Shown one piece after another: positions 27,262-36,147 of a stretch of DNA of 61,394 nt (its first letter is position 1; every line of letters starts with the position of its first letter). The stretch lies in NCBI GenBank assembly GCA_900770785.1, contig CAAGLJ010000231.1, positions 1 to 61,394 of the forward strand. Reading direction: 5' to 3'. This DNA comes from Lachnospiraceae bacterium. Its GTDB lineage: Bacteria; Bacillota; Clostridia; Lachnospirales; Lachnospiraceae. The position numbers and the translations under genes are program-made. The notes under the pieces are model-generated. The model had not been told where the DNA came from. It made no database searches and worked only from the letters and a program-made list of their open reading frames with translations.

Positions 27262-28193
27262 AAAAGGTTGCAACGAGAGAGGGCTACGGAAAAGCTCTGG
27301 TGGAATGTGGGGAAAAATACCCCAATCTTGTGGTTATGGATGCAGACCTGGCAGCATCTACCAAGACAGGAATGTTTCAGAAGGCTTATCCTGACCGTTT
27401 TTTTGACTGCGGTATTGCAGAGGCAAATATGATTGGTGTGGCGGCAGGAATGGCCTCCACAGGAAAGATAGTCTTTGCAAGCTCGTTCGCCATGTTTGCC
27501 ACAGGAAGAGCCTATGAGCAGATTCGCAACTCTGTTGGTCATACACAATTAAATGTAAAAATCGGTGCCTCCCATGCAGGAATTACTGTAGGAGAGGATG
27601 GTGCCTCCCATCAGTGTAATGAGGACATTGCTCTGATGCGAAGCATTCCCGGCATGGTGGTAATCAATCCGGCTGACTATGTTGAGGCGCAGGAAGCGGT
27701 AAAAGCAGCGATTGAGCATGAAGGGCCGGTATACCTTCGTTTTGGACGTGCAAACGTGCCAGTAATTAACGACAGAGAAGACTACCGCTTTGAATTGGGA
27801 AAGGGCCAGCTGTTAAGAGAGGGAAAGGATGTCACCATTGTAGCCACCGGCATAATGGTAAATTCTGCCCTGGAAGCGGCTGAGAAGCTGGCAGCAGAGG
27901 GAATCGCTGCGGAAGTAATCAATATTCATACGATTAAGCCCTTAGATAAGGAGCTGATTATTGCTTCTGCAAAGAAAACCGGTGTAGTGGTGACCGCAGA
28001 GGAACATTCCATTATCGGAGGCCTGGGAAGTGCGGTCTGCGAGGCCTTAAGCGAAAAGGCACCTACTCTGGTACACAGAATCGGTATGCAGGACGTTTAT
28101 GGTGAATCCGGTTCAGCAGGAGAGCTGTTAGCAAAATACCAGCTTGACGGCGAAGGCGTTTACCGGCAGATTAAGGATTTTTTGAATAAATAG
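27249..28193 (+). CDS. Transketolase, C-terminal subunit
   Basis: 314 residues comprising the pyrimidine-binding domain (MDADLAASTKTGMFQKAYP; FFDCGIAEANMIGVAAGMA, with the catalytic Glu that activates thiamine) and the C-terminal domain (DVTIVATGIMVNSALEAAEK; VTAEEHSIIGGLGSAVCEAL). Its start lies inside the end of the preceding gene, indicating translational coupling and equal amounts of both halves. Followed 42 nt later by the epimerase of the same pathway. Confidence 0.95.
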   Translation: MPEIKKVATREGYGKALVECGEKYPNLVVMDADLAASTKTGMFQKAYPDRFFDCGIAEANMIGVAAGMASTGKIVFASSFAMFATGRAYEQIRNSVGHTQLNVKIGASHAGITVGEDGASHQCNEDIALMRSIPGMVVINPADYVEAQEAVKAAIEHEGPVYLRFGRANVPVINDREDYRFELGKGQLLREGKDVTIVATGIMVNSALEAAEKLAAEGIAAEVINIHTIKPLDKELIIASAKKTGVVVTAEEHSIIGGLGSAVCEALSEKAPTLVHRIGMQDVYGESGSAGELLAKYQLDGEGVYRQIKDFLNK

Positions 28194-28235
28194 AGAACAG
28201 ATATGCCTGGAAACCAGGCAGAAAAAGAGGATTAC

Positions 28236-28892
28236 ATGAATATTTTATCTCCATCCATTCTCTCAGCAGATTTTACCCGATTAGGAGAGGAAATTCTTCA
28301 GGTAAAAGAGGCGGGAGCAAAGTATCTGCATATTGATGTAATGGACGGGAGCTTCGTTCCTTCCATTTCTTTCGGAATGCCGGTGATTGCCTCTATCCGC
28401 AAGGCCAGTGACATCATCTTTGATGTACACCTGATGATTGATGAACCCATCCGTTATGTTGAAGAATTTGTAAAGGCAGGAGCGGATATTATTACCATAC
28501 ATCTGGAATCCTGTAAGGATGTCCAGGCGACTATAGATAAGATTCATGAACAGGGGATAAAGGCAGGCCTTACCATTAAGCCAAAGACCCCGGTAGAAAG
28601 CCTGATACCTTACCTTGATAAAGTGGAAATGATTCTTTTAATGAGTGTAGAACCGGGCTTCGGAGGCCAAAGGTATATTGACAGCTCCACAGAAAAGATC
28701 CGTCAGGTAAGGGCTATGCTGACAGAGAGAAAGCTCAGCACCGATCTGGAGGTGGACGGTGGAATTAATCTGGATAATGTATCTGTGGTGCTGGAGGCAG
28801 GAGCAAACGTTATTGTTGCCGGTTCAGCAATATTTGGTGCAGAAACGAAAAAGAGGGCTGCATTATTTATGGAGAAGCTGACACAAAAATAA
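28236..28892 (+). CDS. rpe: Ribulose-phosphate 3-epimerase
   Basis: 218-residue TIM barrel interconverting ribulose 5-phosphate and xylulose 5-phosphate. It starts canonically (MNILSPSILSADFTRLGEEI) and contains YLHIDVMDGSFVPSISFG, FDVHLMI, MSVEPGFGGQ and EVDGGINLDN, supplying the metal-binding His/Asp residues and the phosphate site. The frame is open from 28203, but the family start and a GAGG site point to the ATG at 28236. A small GCCTGG/CCAGGC hairpin (28205-28219) lies in the gap after transketolase. Confidence 0.95.
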   Translation: MNILSPSILSADFTRLGEEILQVKEAGAKYLHIDVMDGSFVPSISFGMPVIASIRKASDIIFDVHLMIDEPIRYVEEFVKAGADIITIHLESCKDVQATIDKIHEQGIKAGLTIKPKTPVESLIPYLDKVEMILLMSVEPGFGGQRYIDSSTEKIRQVRAMLTERKLSTDLEVDGGINLDNVSVVLEAGANVIVAGSAIFGAETKKRAALFMEKLTQK

Positions 28893-28894
28893 AG

Positions 28895-28910
28895 GTAGCT
28901 GTTCAGAGCC
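28895..28910. repeat. Solitary end of the dispersed inverted-repeat family
   Basis: GTAGCTGTTCAGAGCC matches the left ends of the elements at 3094 and 8359. No clear right end follows before metG, so this is probably a remnant or chance half-site. Confidence 0.4.
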
Positions 28911-28968
28911 AAGAAAGATTGAGAAGAGGCCAGCTCTTTCAGAAAAAGATTTTGAAGGGAAGCATTGT

Positions 28969-30921
28969 ATGAGCAAGGGAAAATATTATATGACTACAGC
29001 CATTGCCTATGGTTCCGGTAAGCCCCATATAGGCAACACCTACGAGGCAATTCTGGCTGACAGTATTGCAAGGTTTAAACGAAAGGAAGGCTATGACGTC
29101 TTTTTTCAGACGGGAACCGACGAGCATGGGCAGAAAATTGAATTAAAGGCAGCAGATGCCGGGATTACTCCCAGAGAACTGGTGGACGATGTGGCTAAAA
29201 CCATTAAAGGACTTTGGGATTTAATGGATGTTTCTTATGATAAGTTTATCCGTACCACGGATGAGGATCATAAGAAGCAGGTACAGAAGATTTTCAAACG
29301 GTTCTATGATCAGGGAGACATTTATAAGGGCTCCTATGAGGGACTTTATTGTACGCCCTGTGAGTCCTTTTGGACCCAGTCTCAGCTGGTGGACGGAAAA
29401 TGTCCTGACTGTGGCCGTGACGTAAAGCCTGCCGAGGAAGAAGCATATTTCTTTAAGATGAGCAAATATGCAGACCGTTTAATTGAACATATTAATACTC
29501 ATCCCCAGTTTATCCAGCCGGTATCCCGTAAGAATGAGATGATGAACAATTTTCTGCTGCCCGGACTGCAGGATTTATGTGTATCCAGAAGCTCCTTTAA
29601 ATGGGGAATTCCGGTAGATTTTGATGAGAAACATGTGGTATATGTATGGCTGGATGCGTTGTCAAACTATATTACCGGAATTGGTTTTGATATAGAAAAC
29701 AGCAGTGAGCAGTACAAAAAGCTATGGCCCGCAGATCTGCATCTGATCGGAAAGGATATTATCCGCTTCCATACCATCTACTGGCCTATTTTTTTGATGG
29801 CTCTGGGCGAGCCTTTGCCTAAGCAGGTTTTCGGACATCCCTGGCTTTTACAGGGGGATGGCAAGATGAGCAAATCCAAAGGAAACGTTCTTTATGCGGA
29901 TGATTTGGTTTCCTTTTTTGGCGTAGATGCAGTCCGCTATTTTGTGCTTCATGAAATGCCCTTCGATAACGATGGAGTAATCTCCTGGGAGCTGATGGTG
30001 GAACGAATTAATTCCGATTTGGCAAATACCCTGGGAAATCTGGTAAACCGTACCATTTCCATGAGCAACAAGTATTTTGACGGATCAGTGGAAAGTACAG
30101 GGGTGACGGAGGCAGTAGACGAGGACTTAAAAGCGATGATCCTTTCCGTACGGGATAAGGCTGCAGCAAAGATGGATGAGCTTCGTGTGGCGGATGCCAT
30201 AACAGAAATTTTTGCCCTTTTCAAAAGATGCAATAAATACATTGATGAAACAGAGCCCTGGGTATTGGCAAGGGACGAGGCGAAAAAGCCCCGTTTAAGT
30301 GAAGTGCTTTATAATCTGGTGGAAAGCATCATCATCGGAGCCTCCCTTTTAGAGCCCTTTATGCCTTCTACCGCAGCCAAAATTGCAGCCCAGCTGAATA
30401 CAGGACTAAGAGGCTTTGAAGAGCTGGATAAGTTCGGACTTTACCCTAATGGGGGGAAGGTGACAAAGAAGCCGGAAATTCTTTTTGCAAGATTGGATGA
30501 AAAAGAAGTGCTGGAAAAGGCAGAGGCAATGTTTGCTGAAAGAAATCAGGAAAAAGAGCAGCCCGAAGAACCGGTAATCGATATAGAAGCCAAGCCGGAA
30601 ATCTCCTATGAGGATTTTGACAGGCTGCAATTCAGAGTGGGTAAAATTATTGCCTGTGAGGAAGTAAAAAAATCAAAGAAATTATTATGCAGTCAGGTAC
30701 AGATCGGCAGCCAGGTAAAACAGATTGTATCCGGAATTAAACAGCATTACAGTGCTGAAGAAATGGTAGGCAAAAAGGTGATGGTTCTGGTCAACTTAAA
30801 GCCTGCGACTCTGGCAGGAGTTTTGTCGGAAGGAATGCTTTTATGTGCCGAGGACGAGGAGGGCAGGCTGGCGCTTCTGACTCCCGAGAAGGATATGCCG
30901 GCGGGAGCCGAAATCTGTTAG
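28969..30921 (+). CDS. metG: Methionyl-tRNA synthetase
   Basis: 650 residues. Class I synthetase core with the HIGH-type motif PHIGNTYEA (about 20-26), a zinc-knuckle insertion with Cys pairs (CTPCESFW; CPDCGR), and the KMSKSKGN loop near residue 300. A C-terminal EMAP/Trbp111-type tRNA-binding domain (about 545-650, YEDFDRLQFRVGKIIACEEV) promotes dimerisation and tRNA capture. It attaches methionine to tRNA(Met). The leader is short, so a T-box is not present. A terminator follows the stop codon. Confidence 0.97.
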   Translation: MSKGKYYMTTAIAYGSGKPHIGNTYEAILADSIARFKRKEGYDVFFQTGTDEHGQKIELKAADAGITPRELVDDVAKTIKGLWDLMDVSYDKFIRTTDEDHKKQVQKIFKRFYDQGDIYKGSYEGLYCTPCESFWTQSQLVDGKCPDCGRDVKPAEEEAYFFKMSKYADRLIEHINTHPQFIQPVSRKNEMMNNFLLPGLQDLCVSRSSFKWGIPVDFDEKHVVYVWLDALSNYITGIGFDIENSSEQYKKLWPADLHLIGKDIIRFHTIYWPIFLMALGEPLPKQVFGHPWLLQGDGKMSKSKGNVLYADDLVSFFGVDAVRYFVLHEMPFDNDGVISWELMVERINSDLANTLGNLVNRTISMSNKYFDGSVESTGVTEAVDEDLKAMILSVRDKAAAKMDELRVADAITEIFALFKRCNKYIDETEPWVLARDEAKKPRLSEVLYNLVESIIIGASLLEPFMPSTAAKIAAQLNTGLRGFEELDKFGLYPNGGKVTKKPEILFARLDEKEVLEKAEAMFAERNQEKEQPEEPVIDIEAKPEISYEDFDRLQFRVGKIIACEEVKKSKKLLCSQVQIGSQVKQIVSGIKQHYSAEEMVGKKVMVLVNLKPATLAGVLSEGMLLCAEDEEGRLALLTPEKDMPAGAEIC

Positions 30922-30936
30922 TAGGCAGAGGAAAAG

Positions 30937-30973
30937 GGGATAAAGCGAGAGAGATTCGTTTTATCCCTTTTTT
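30937..30973 (+). terminator. Terminator after metG, overlapping a competing hairpin
   Basis: GGGATAAAGCG (30937-30947) pairs with 30957-30967 and is followed by six Ts. The right arm and T-run (30959-30971) can instead pair perfectly over 13 bp with 30975-30987, so the two structures exclude each other. Confidence 0.75.
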
Positions 30974-31021
30974 GAAAAGGGATAAAAGCATTATAGGGCA
31001 GAAAGAGAAAGGTAGCGGCAA

Positions 31022-31453
31022 ATGAAAAGAAAAGCGGCCTTAGTATTTGCGTTGTGTCTGCTTATATTGGCAAATAGGCCAATCCATGCGGCCCAGCCGG
31101 AAAATTCATTGGAAACCATTAAGGAAAATGTGGAGAAAATGAATGTGAATCCGGAAGAATTGGCAAAGAAAGCCCAAAAGCTGTATGAAGAATATGGAAG
31201 TGAACTGGCAGAAAAGGCCCAGGAGCTGTATGAAGAATATGGAAGTGAGCTGATGGAAAAAGCCCTGGAGCTTTATGAGGAGCAGAAGGGGGAGCTGGTG
31301 GATAAGGCTGGACAGCTTTATGAAGACAAGGCGGGCCAGCTGGCAGAGTATGCCAAAGAGGGAATTAAGAAGAGCTTTTTAGATTCGGTAGGCGACTTTT
31401 TTTCAGATATGGCTGCCAGCGTAGTAGATTTTTTTAAAGGATTATTCAGTTGA
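31022..31453 (+). CDS. Secreted acidic amphipathic repeat protein of unknown function
   Basis: 143 residues. A signal peptide (LVFALCLLILANRPIHA, cleavage near residue 23-24) is followed by four 15-residue repeats at residues 49-108 of the form EKAQELYEEYGSEL-hydrophobic, then a short linker and a hydrophobic, Phe-rich amphipathic C-terminal helix (residues 117-143, SFLDSVGDFFSDMAASVVDF). The first two repeats are nearly identical in DNA, suggesting recent duplication. The pattern resembles apolipoprotein-like helices, so surface, membrane or lipid contact is plausible. I recognise no family. It may be cotranscribed with the overlapping acetyltransferase gene. Confidence 0.75.
   Translation: MKRKAALVFALCLLILANRPIHAAQPENSLETIKENVEKMNVNPEELAKKAQKLYEEYGSELAEKAQELYEEYGSELMEKALELYEEQKGELVDKAGQLYEDKAGQLAEYAKEGIKKSFLDSVGDFFSDMAASVVDFFKGLFS
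31166..31345 (+). repeat. Four tandem 45-bp coding repeats
   Basis: Four in-frame 45-bp units (starting at 31166, 31211, 31256, 31301) encode 15-residue helical repeats. Units 1 and 2 share the stretch encoding LYEEYGSEL almost base for base. Confidence 0.8.
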
Positions 31454-31938
31454 AAAAGATGGAAAAAGAGAAAAGAAATTATTCAATTCGTATGGCTGGT
31501 GAAGGAGACTGGGAGGAGGCCATGCTGCTGGCCTGGAAAACCTTTTTACAGTTTGAAGCACAGGATTATAAGCCGGAAGGTATTGAGAGCTTTCGGGATT
31601 TTATTTCCGACCAATGGCTGAAAAAAATGTTTTTAAAGGGAGAGTATTTGATGATGCTGGCTCTGGATGGAGAGCAGATTATCGGATTAATTACTCTGAG
31701 AAACGGCTGTCATATCTCCCTTTTGTTTGTGGATGGGAATTATCACAGACAGGGGGTAGGCAGCGCTCTGGTGGGTGCTGTGGAAAGCTATCTGGCAGAG
31801 GAAACCGATATACGGTATCTTACCGTAAATGCAGCTCCCTATGGGGTTGGCTTTTATCATAAAATAGGCTTTTGGGATCTGGCAGAGCAACAGGAGAAGG
31901 AGGGTATTTTATATACACCGATGAAGATGAACTTCTGA
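31450..31938 (+). CDS. GNAT-family N-acetyltransferase
   Basis: 162 residues. The GNAT fold is visible from the N-terminal beta strand (YSIRMAGEGDWEEAMLLAW) through the acetyl-CoA loop HRQGVGSALVGAVESYL and the C-terminal strand pair (LTVNAAPYGVGFYHKIGFWD). The substrate is unknown. The frame can start with TTG at 31450, overlapping the previous stop codon, or with ATG at 31459 (159 residues); the ribosome binding site is weak either way, so reinitiation after the repeat protein is likely. Confidence 0.85.
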   Translation: MKKMEKEKRNYSIRMAGEGDWEEAMLLAWKTFLQFEAQDYKPEGIESFRDFISDQWLKKMFLKGEYLMMLALDGEQIIGLITLRNGCHISLLFVDGNYHRQGVGSALVGAVESYLAEETDIRYLTVNAAPYGVGFYHKIGFWDLAEQQEKEGILYTPMKMNF

Positions 31939-32022
31939 CCGTGGCTGCCCGTCAGCCATATGAGCAAACACCAATGAAAAATAGTATGGCAAGGTAAATT
32001 TAAGTGTAAAAAGGATGAGTAA

Positions 32023-32670
32023 ATGAGAAGTTTTTTTAATTTAGATAACCCGCTTATGCAATTTTTAAACACCCTGACAGATATAGTTATTTTGAATGTT
32101 ATCTGCCTGATTTGCTGTATACCTGTTGTTACCATAGGTGCGTCATTGACAGCCCTGCACTATGTTACCATAAGAATGGCCCGGAAAGAAGAAGGATACA
32201 TAATAAGAGACTTTTTCAAATCCTTTCGCCAGAATTTTATACAGTCTACCGTAATCTGGCTGCTCTTTCTCGTTATTTCCTTCTTTTTTTATGTGGATTT
32301 GGAAATATTTTATTCCGAAAAGGCCAATTTTCCCAAGATTCTGGAGCAGATAATTTATGTACTGTACCTTTTTGTCTGGCTGACAGCAATGTATGCCTTT
32401 CCTGTGCTCAGCCGTTTCAGTAATACCATTAGAAATACCATAAAGAACGCCTTTCTGATGAGTATTCTGAATGTGTTTAAAACCTTTTTGATGGCAATAG
32501 TTTATGTTATTCCCTTTTTCCTTTTGTCTCTTCAGATGACGCTGATTGACGTTCTTCTCCTTGTTGGAGTTGCAGGACCGGCTTACATCAACAGCTTTAT
32601 CTGGAAGGGAATTTTACAAAAATATGAGCCGCGAGAAGAAAAATTTAAAGAAGCAGATGACAGTATGTGA
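32023..32670 (+). CDS. YesL-like (DUF624) membrane protein
   Basis: 215 residues with about five hydrophobic segments. The start FFNLDNPLMQFLNTLTDIVILNVICLICC is interrupted here only for length; it and the CIPVVTIGASLTALHYV motif are typical of the YesL/DUF624 family. Such proteins are usually found beside carbohydrate ABC transporters in Firmicutes, and here the gene precedes the MsmK-like ATPase. Molecular function is not established; a role in assembling or regulating sugar permeases is only inference from neighbourhood. Confidence 0.85.
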   Translation: MRSFFNLDNPLMQFLNTLTDIVILNVICLICCIPVVTIGASLTALHYVTIRMARKEEGYIIRDFFKSFRQNFIQSTVIWLLFLVISFFFYVDLEIFYSEKANFPKILEQIIYVLYLFVWLTAMYAFPVLSRFSNTIRNTIKNAFLMSILNVFKTFLMAIVYVIPFFLLSLQMTLIDVLLLVGVAGPAYINSFIWKGILQKYEPREEKFKEADDSM

Positions 32671-32751
32671 GAAAAACAGCGAATCTGGCAAAATGTATAG
32701 AAAAGTCTGAAATCTTTGTGGAATAGTGGCATAGTGGAAAAAAATTCTTTT

Positions 32752-32781
32752 TTGTATACTGGTTACAGTCGTTAGGATAAT
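32752..32781 (+). promoter_or_regulatory. Putative promoter of the sugar ATPase gene
   Basis: TTGTAT (32752-32757), an 18-nt spacer and GATAAT (32776-32781) lie 37 nt before the ATG. An AACGGC/GCCGTT hairpin follows in the leader. The coding sequence downstream is rich in codons such as CGT and GGT, as expected for a well expressed gene. Confidence 0.5.
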
Positions 32782-32817
32782 TAACGGCGAAGGCCGTTCA
32801 AATAGGAGGAAAGAAAA

Positions 32818-33927
32818 ATGGCAAGTTTATCCTTAAAGAATATTTGTAAGGTATACCCCAACGGATTTGAAGCAGTAAAGAATTTCAATCTGGAGATTGA
32901 AGATAAAGAGTTTATTATCTTCGTAGGCCCCTCTGGATGTGGTAAGTCCACTACTCTTCGTATGATTGCCGGCCTGGAGGATATTTCTTCCGGTGAATTG
33001 AAAATCGGTGACAAAGTAATGAATGATGTAGAGCCTAAAGACAGAGATATCGCGATGGTATTCCAGAATTATGCGTTATATCCTCATATGACCGTATATG
33101 ATAATATGGCATTCGGCCTTAAACTGAGAAAGGTTCCCAAGGATGAAATCGATAAAATGGTTAAGGAAGCAGCGAGAATTCTTGACTTAACTGCACTTTT
33201 AGACCGTAAGCCAAAAGCTCTTTCCGGTGGTCAGAGACAGCGTGTGGCTATGGGACGTGCTATTGTGCGTAATCCTAAGGTTTTCCTCATGGATGAGCCT
33301 TTATCCAATCTGGATGCGAAGCTTCGTGTACAGATGCGTATTGAAATTGCCAAATTACATCAGAGGCTGGGTACCACCATTATCTACGTTACCCATGATC
33401 AGACAGAAGCGATGACTCTGGGTACCAGGATCGTCGTTATGAAGGACGGCGTGGTTCAGCAGGTAGATACACCTCAGAACTTATATGAAAGACCCCAGAA
33501 TCTGTTTGTTGCAGGCTTCATGGGTTCTCCGCAGATGAACTTTATGGATGCGACAGTTAAGGTTGAAGGCAATGTAGCCAATCTGATTATTGCAGGCAAA
33601 TCCATTCCTCTGCCTCCGGCCAAGTCTAAAAAGGTTATTGAAGGCGGCTACGATGGAAAGACCGTTACCTTTGGTGTTCGTCCTGAGGATGTATATGATT
33701 CCGAGGTCTATATTGCAAATGCCAAATGCGTATTTGAGTCAAAGGTTAAGGTATATGAGCTGCTTGGTGCAGAGGTTTACTTATACTTTGATTTGGGAGA
33801 ATATCCCATTACAGCAAGGGTTGATCCCCGTACCAACTCCAGACCCGGTGACGAAATCAAGTTTGCCTTTGACGTTGAGAAGATTCACATATTTGACAAG
33901 GAAACAGAGAAAGTTATCAGTAACTAA
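32818..33927 (+). CDS. Shared carbohydrate ABC transporter ATPase, MsmK/UgpC/MalK type
   Basis: 369 residues. NBD with Walker A GPSGCGKST, Q-loop FQNYALYPHMT, signature LSGGQRQRVAMGRA, Walker B VFLMDEPLSNLD and H-loop THDQTEAMT. It carries the C-terminal TOBE/OB regulatory domain (about 240-369) of the MalK class. It stands alone without permeases. In Gram-positive bacteria such an ATPase (MsmK) commonly energises several family-1 sugar importers, and the ATPase-less sialic acid operon at the left edge is a candidate client (inference). An AGGAGG site precedes the ATG. Confidence 0.93.
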   Translation: MASLSLKNICKVYPNGFEAVKNFNLEIEDKEFIIFVGPSGCGKSTTLRMIAGLEDISSGELKIGDKVMNDVEPKDRDIAMVFQNYALYPHMTVYDNMAFGLKLRKVPKDEIDKMVKEAARILDLTALLDRKPKALSGGQRQRVAMGRAIVRNPKVFLMDEPLSNLDAKLRVQMRIEIAKLHQRLGTTIIYVTHDQTEAMTLGTRIVVMKDGVVQQVDTPQNLYERPQNLFVAGFMGSPQMNFMDATVKVEGNVANLIIAGKSIPLPPAKSKKVIEGGYDGKTVTFGVRPEDVYDSEVYIANAKCVFESKVKVYELLGAEVYLYFDLGEYPITARVDPRTNSRPGDEIKFAFDVEKIHIFDKETEKVISN

Positions 33928-33940
33928 TAGAAAAATGATT

Positions 33941-33975
33941 GGGTGTCAGAAGTGTGTACTTCTGGCACCCTTCCT
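33941..33975 (+). terminator. Probable terminator after the sugar ATPase gene
   Basis: GGGTGTCAGAAGT (33941-33953) pairs with ACTTCTGGCACCC (33958-33970). The following tract TTCCTGCTT is T-rich but imperfect. Confidence 0.6.
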
Positions 33976-34014
33976 GCTTGAGTCTGTATAAAAAAAGAGA
34001 AATGGAGTTATTCA

Positions 34015-35097
34015 ATGTTATCAAATCAAATTGTGCAGAACTGTCTGGATGAATTAAAGGAAATTACAAAAGTTGAACTGGCTTTATACGATATTGAAGG
34101 GATCCGAATAGCAATCACTTCAGAGGAAGCGGCTGTGCGAACCGATGCTTTAGCTTATTTTGCAGACTCACCGGCAGACAGCCAGGTTATTGGTAAATGC
34201 CATTTACTGAAGGTTGAAGATGAGGGACGGGATACGTATATTCTGGCAGCCTGCGGCGAAGGGGATAATACCTACATGATTGGCAAAATTGCAGTGAGCC
34301 AGATTCGTGGGCTCCTGGTTGCCTATAAGGAAAAATATGACCGTAATAATTATTTTCAGAACCTGATTTTGGACAACCTTCTGTTGGTAGATATTTATAA
34401 TCGGGCAAAACGGCTCCATATTAATGTTGAGGCAAAACGTGTCGTCTATCTGGTGGAGACCAGGATGGATAAGGAAAGTGGAGTTATTGAGCTGATGCGC
34501 AGCCTTTTTTCCCAGCATAACGGAGACTATGTTACCTCTGTAGATGAGAAAGGGGTAATCCTGATTAAGACTCTGCATAAAGGAGAGGGGGATCAGGCAA
34601 TCGAGCAGATTGCCCAGATGATTCTGGATATGCTGAATACAGAGGCCATGCTGAATGCAAGGGTCTCCTATGGAACGGTTATTTCAGAATTGAAGGAGGT
34701 TTCCAAATCCTATAAGGAGGCGAAGATGGCTATGGATGTAGGTAAAATTTTTGATGCCGAAAAAAGGGTCATTTCTTACCGCCATCTGGGAATAGGAAGA
34801 TTAATTTATCAGCTGCCCACCAATCTTTGTAAGATGTTTATGGAGGAGATTTTTGGAGACAACCTTCCGAATCAGCTGGATGAGGAAACACTCACTACTA
34901 TTCATAAATTTTTTGAAAACAGCCTGAACGTCTCAGAGACGGCCAGACAGCTGTATATTCACAGGAATACTCTGGTATATCGAATTGAAAAGCTGCAAAA
35001 GGAAACGGGCCTGGACATTCGGAATTTTGATGACGCACTTACCTTTAAAATTGCTTTAATGGTGGTAAGCTATCTGCATTATGTTGATAATCAATAA
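34015..35097 (+). CDS. PucR/CdaR-type transcriptional regulator
   Basis: 360 residues. The N-terminal region (about 1-130) resembles a small sensory domain (VELALYDIEGIRIAI). The middle has a GGDEF-like region as in CdaR proteins. The C-terminal HTH_30 domain (about 295-350) reads FFENSLNVSETARQLYIHRN followed by TLVYRIEKLQKETGLDIRNF, the signature of the PucR/CdaR/SdaR family. These are usually activators of purine or sugar-acid catabolism. Here the position next to the shared sugar ATPase suggests control of carbohydrate use (inference). A GGAG site lies 8 nt before the ATG. Confidence 0.85.
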   Translation: MLSNQIVQNCLDELKEITKVELALYDIEGIRIAITSEEAAVRTDALAYFADSPADSQVIGKCHLLKVEDEGRDTYILAACGEGDNTYMIGKIAVSQIRGLLVAYKEKYDRNNYFQNLILDNLLLVDIYNRAKRLHINVEAKRVVYLVETRMDKESGVIELMRSLFSQHNGDYVTSVDEKGVILIKTLHKGEGDQAIEQIAQMILDMLNTEAMLNARVSYGTVISELKEVSKSYKEAKMAMDVGKIFDAEKRVISYRHLGIGRLIYQLPTNLCKMFMEEIFGDNLPNQLDEETLTTIHKFFENSLNVSETARQLYIHRNTLVYRIEKLQKETGLDIRNFDDALTFKIALMVVSYLHYVDNQ

Positions 35098-35152
35098 ATG
35101 ATTCATAAAAAGGGAAGTTGATGAATAAAATGATTCTATAGGAGGTTTACCT

Positions 35153-36136
35153 ATGGAATCATTTTTTCGTTATATTGCTTACATAGATTATTATGAAAAG
35201 GGCCTTCGCATACATAGTGCAGGCTTTCTTAGATGGAAAATGCAAAAAAATATGCACCAGCTGGAGCTGGAAGTAAAGGATTTGGGAACAATCAGTGGAT
35301 GCTTTGCCATAATCGAAGAAGAAAGCGGTAAGGAGGTTGCCTCCCTCACCCTGGAAAAAGGACAAGGCAGTTTAAAGGAGTCATTTAAAGCCATTGAGAA
35401 AAGGGGAAGACCTTTTATGCAGCTGCATAAGGGAGAATTGGATCTATACACATTAAAAGCCTTTCGTATAGATTTGGGAAAGGAAAAAACGCTGCGTATA
35501 TTGCTTGAATTACCTTTAAGCAAAGAAGAAATATTTCCTGGTCAGCTGGGAACTACAGATTCGGATAATGTCTTCATTCAGGGGATTGAAGAAAAGTATC
35601 AGCAGGAGAAGATGGAGGCAAAAGATTTTCCCATAATCAGGGCAAAAGAACCGGAACCATTAAAGGAAGAAGAAATTCCTGCAAAGAGGATGCCGTTAAA
35701 GGAGGAAGAAAAAAAAGAGATACCAGAGGAGCAGGAAAATTATTTGCCCACTGGGGAAAGGGAAAGGAAAGTTTATGCACCTTTACAGGAGGATAAATGG
35801 CTTCAGCTGTGTAATAATTATCCACAGGTTCATCCTTTTGGGGGAAAGAAAACATTTCTCTCCATCAAACCCGAAGACTTCATTATTTTACAGGAAAAAT
35901 ACCAGAAGCTGGTTCATAACAGCTTTCTTCTTCATGGCTATTATAATTATCAGCATATGATTCTGGGTAAGCTGGAGGAGGGAAGTGATAAGCCCTATTA
36001 TATAGGAGTCCCCGGTGTATTTTACGAAAAGGAGAGGCAGGCGGCAGGCCTTTTTGGTTTTGCCGGCTTTGAGGGAACGGAATTACCGGTCAGAAACGGC
36101 AGCTACGGTTATTATATGATTGAGGTAAAAATATAG
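35153..36136 (+). CDS. Lachnospiraceae-type protein of unknown function (DUF6128-like)
   Basis: 327 residues, no signal peptide or TM. The N-terminal domain (about 1-125) begins FFRYIAYIDYYEKGLRIHSA and is beta-rich. A Glu/Lys/Pro-rich hinge follows at about 150-210. The C-terminal domain (about 215-327) contains SIKPEDFIILQEKYQKLVHN and SFLLHGYYNYQHMILGKL, then YYIGVPGVFYEKERQAAGLFGF, a pattern I associate with DUF6128. No function is known to me. An AGGAGG site sits 6 nt before the ATG, so translation should be efficient. Confidence 0.65.
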   Translation: MESFFRYIAYIDYYEKGLRIHSAGFLRWKMQKNMHQLELEVKDLGTISGCFAIIEEESGKEVASLTLEKGQGSLKESFKAIEKRGRPFMQLHKGELDLYTLKAFRIDLGKEKTLRILLELPLSKEEIFPGQLGTTDSDNVFIQGIEEKYQQEKMEAKDFPIIRAKEPEPLKEEEIPAKRMPLKEEEKKEIPEEQENYLPTGERERKVYAPLQEDKWLQLCNNYPQVHPFGGKKTFLSIKPEDFIILQEKYQKLVHNSFLLHGYYNYQHMILGKLEEGSDKPYYIGVPGVFYEKERQAAGLFGFAGFEGTELPVRNGSYGYYMIEVKI

Positions 36137-36147
36137 TGGTCTCTGCT

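Noticed and set aside
28893..28968. Possible T-box or SAM-type leader before metG
   Set aside because: The gap is only 76 nt, has no specifier-loop or T-box consensus and no leader terminator; it holds only a repeat end.
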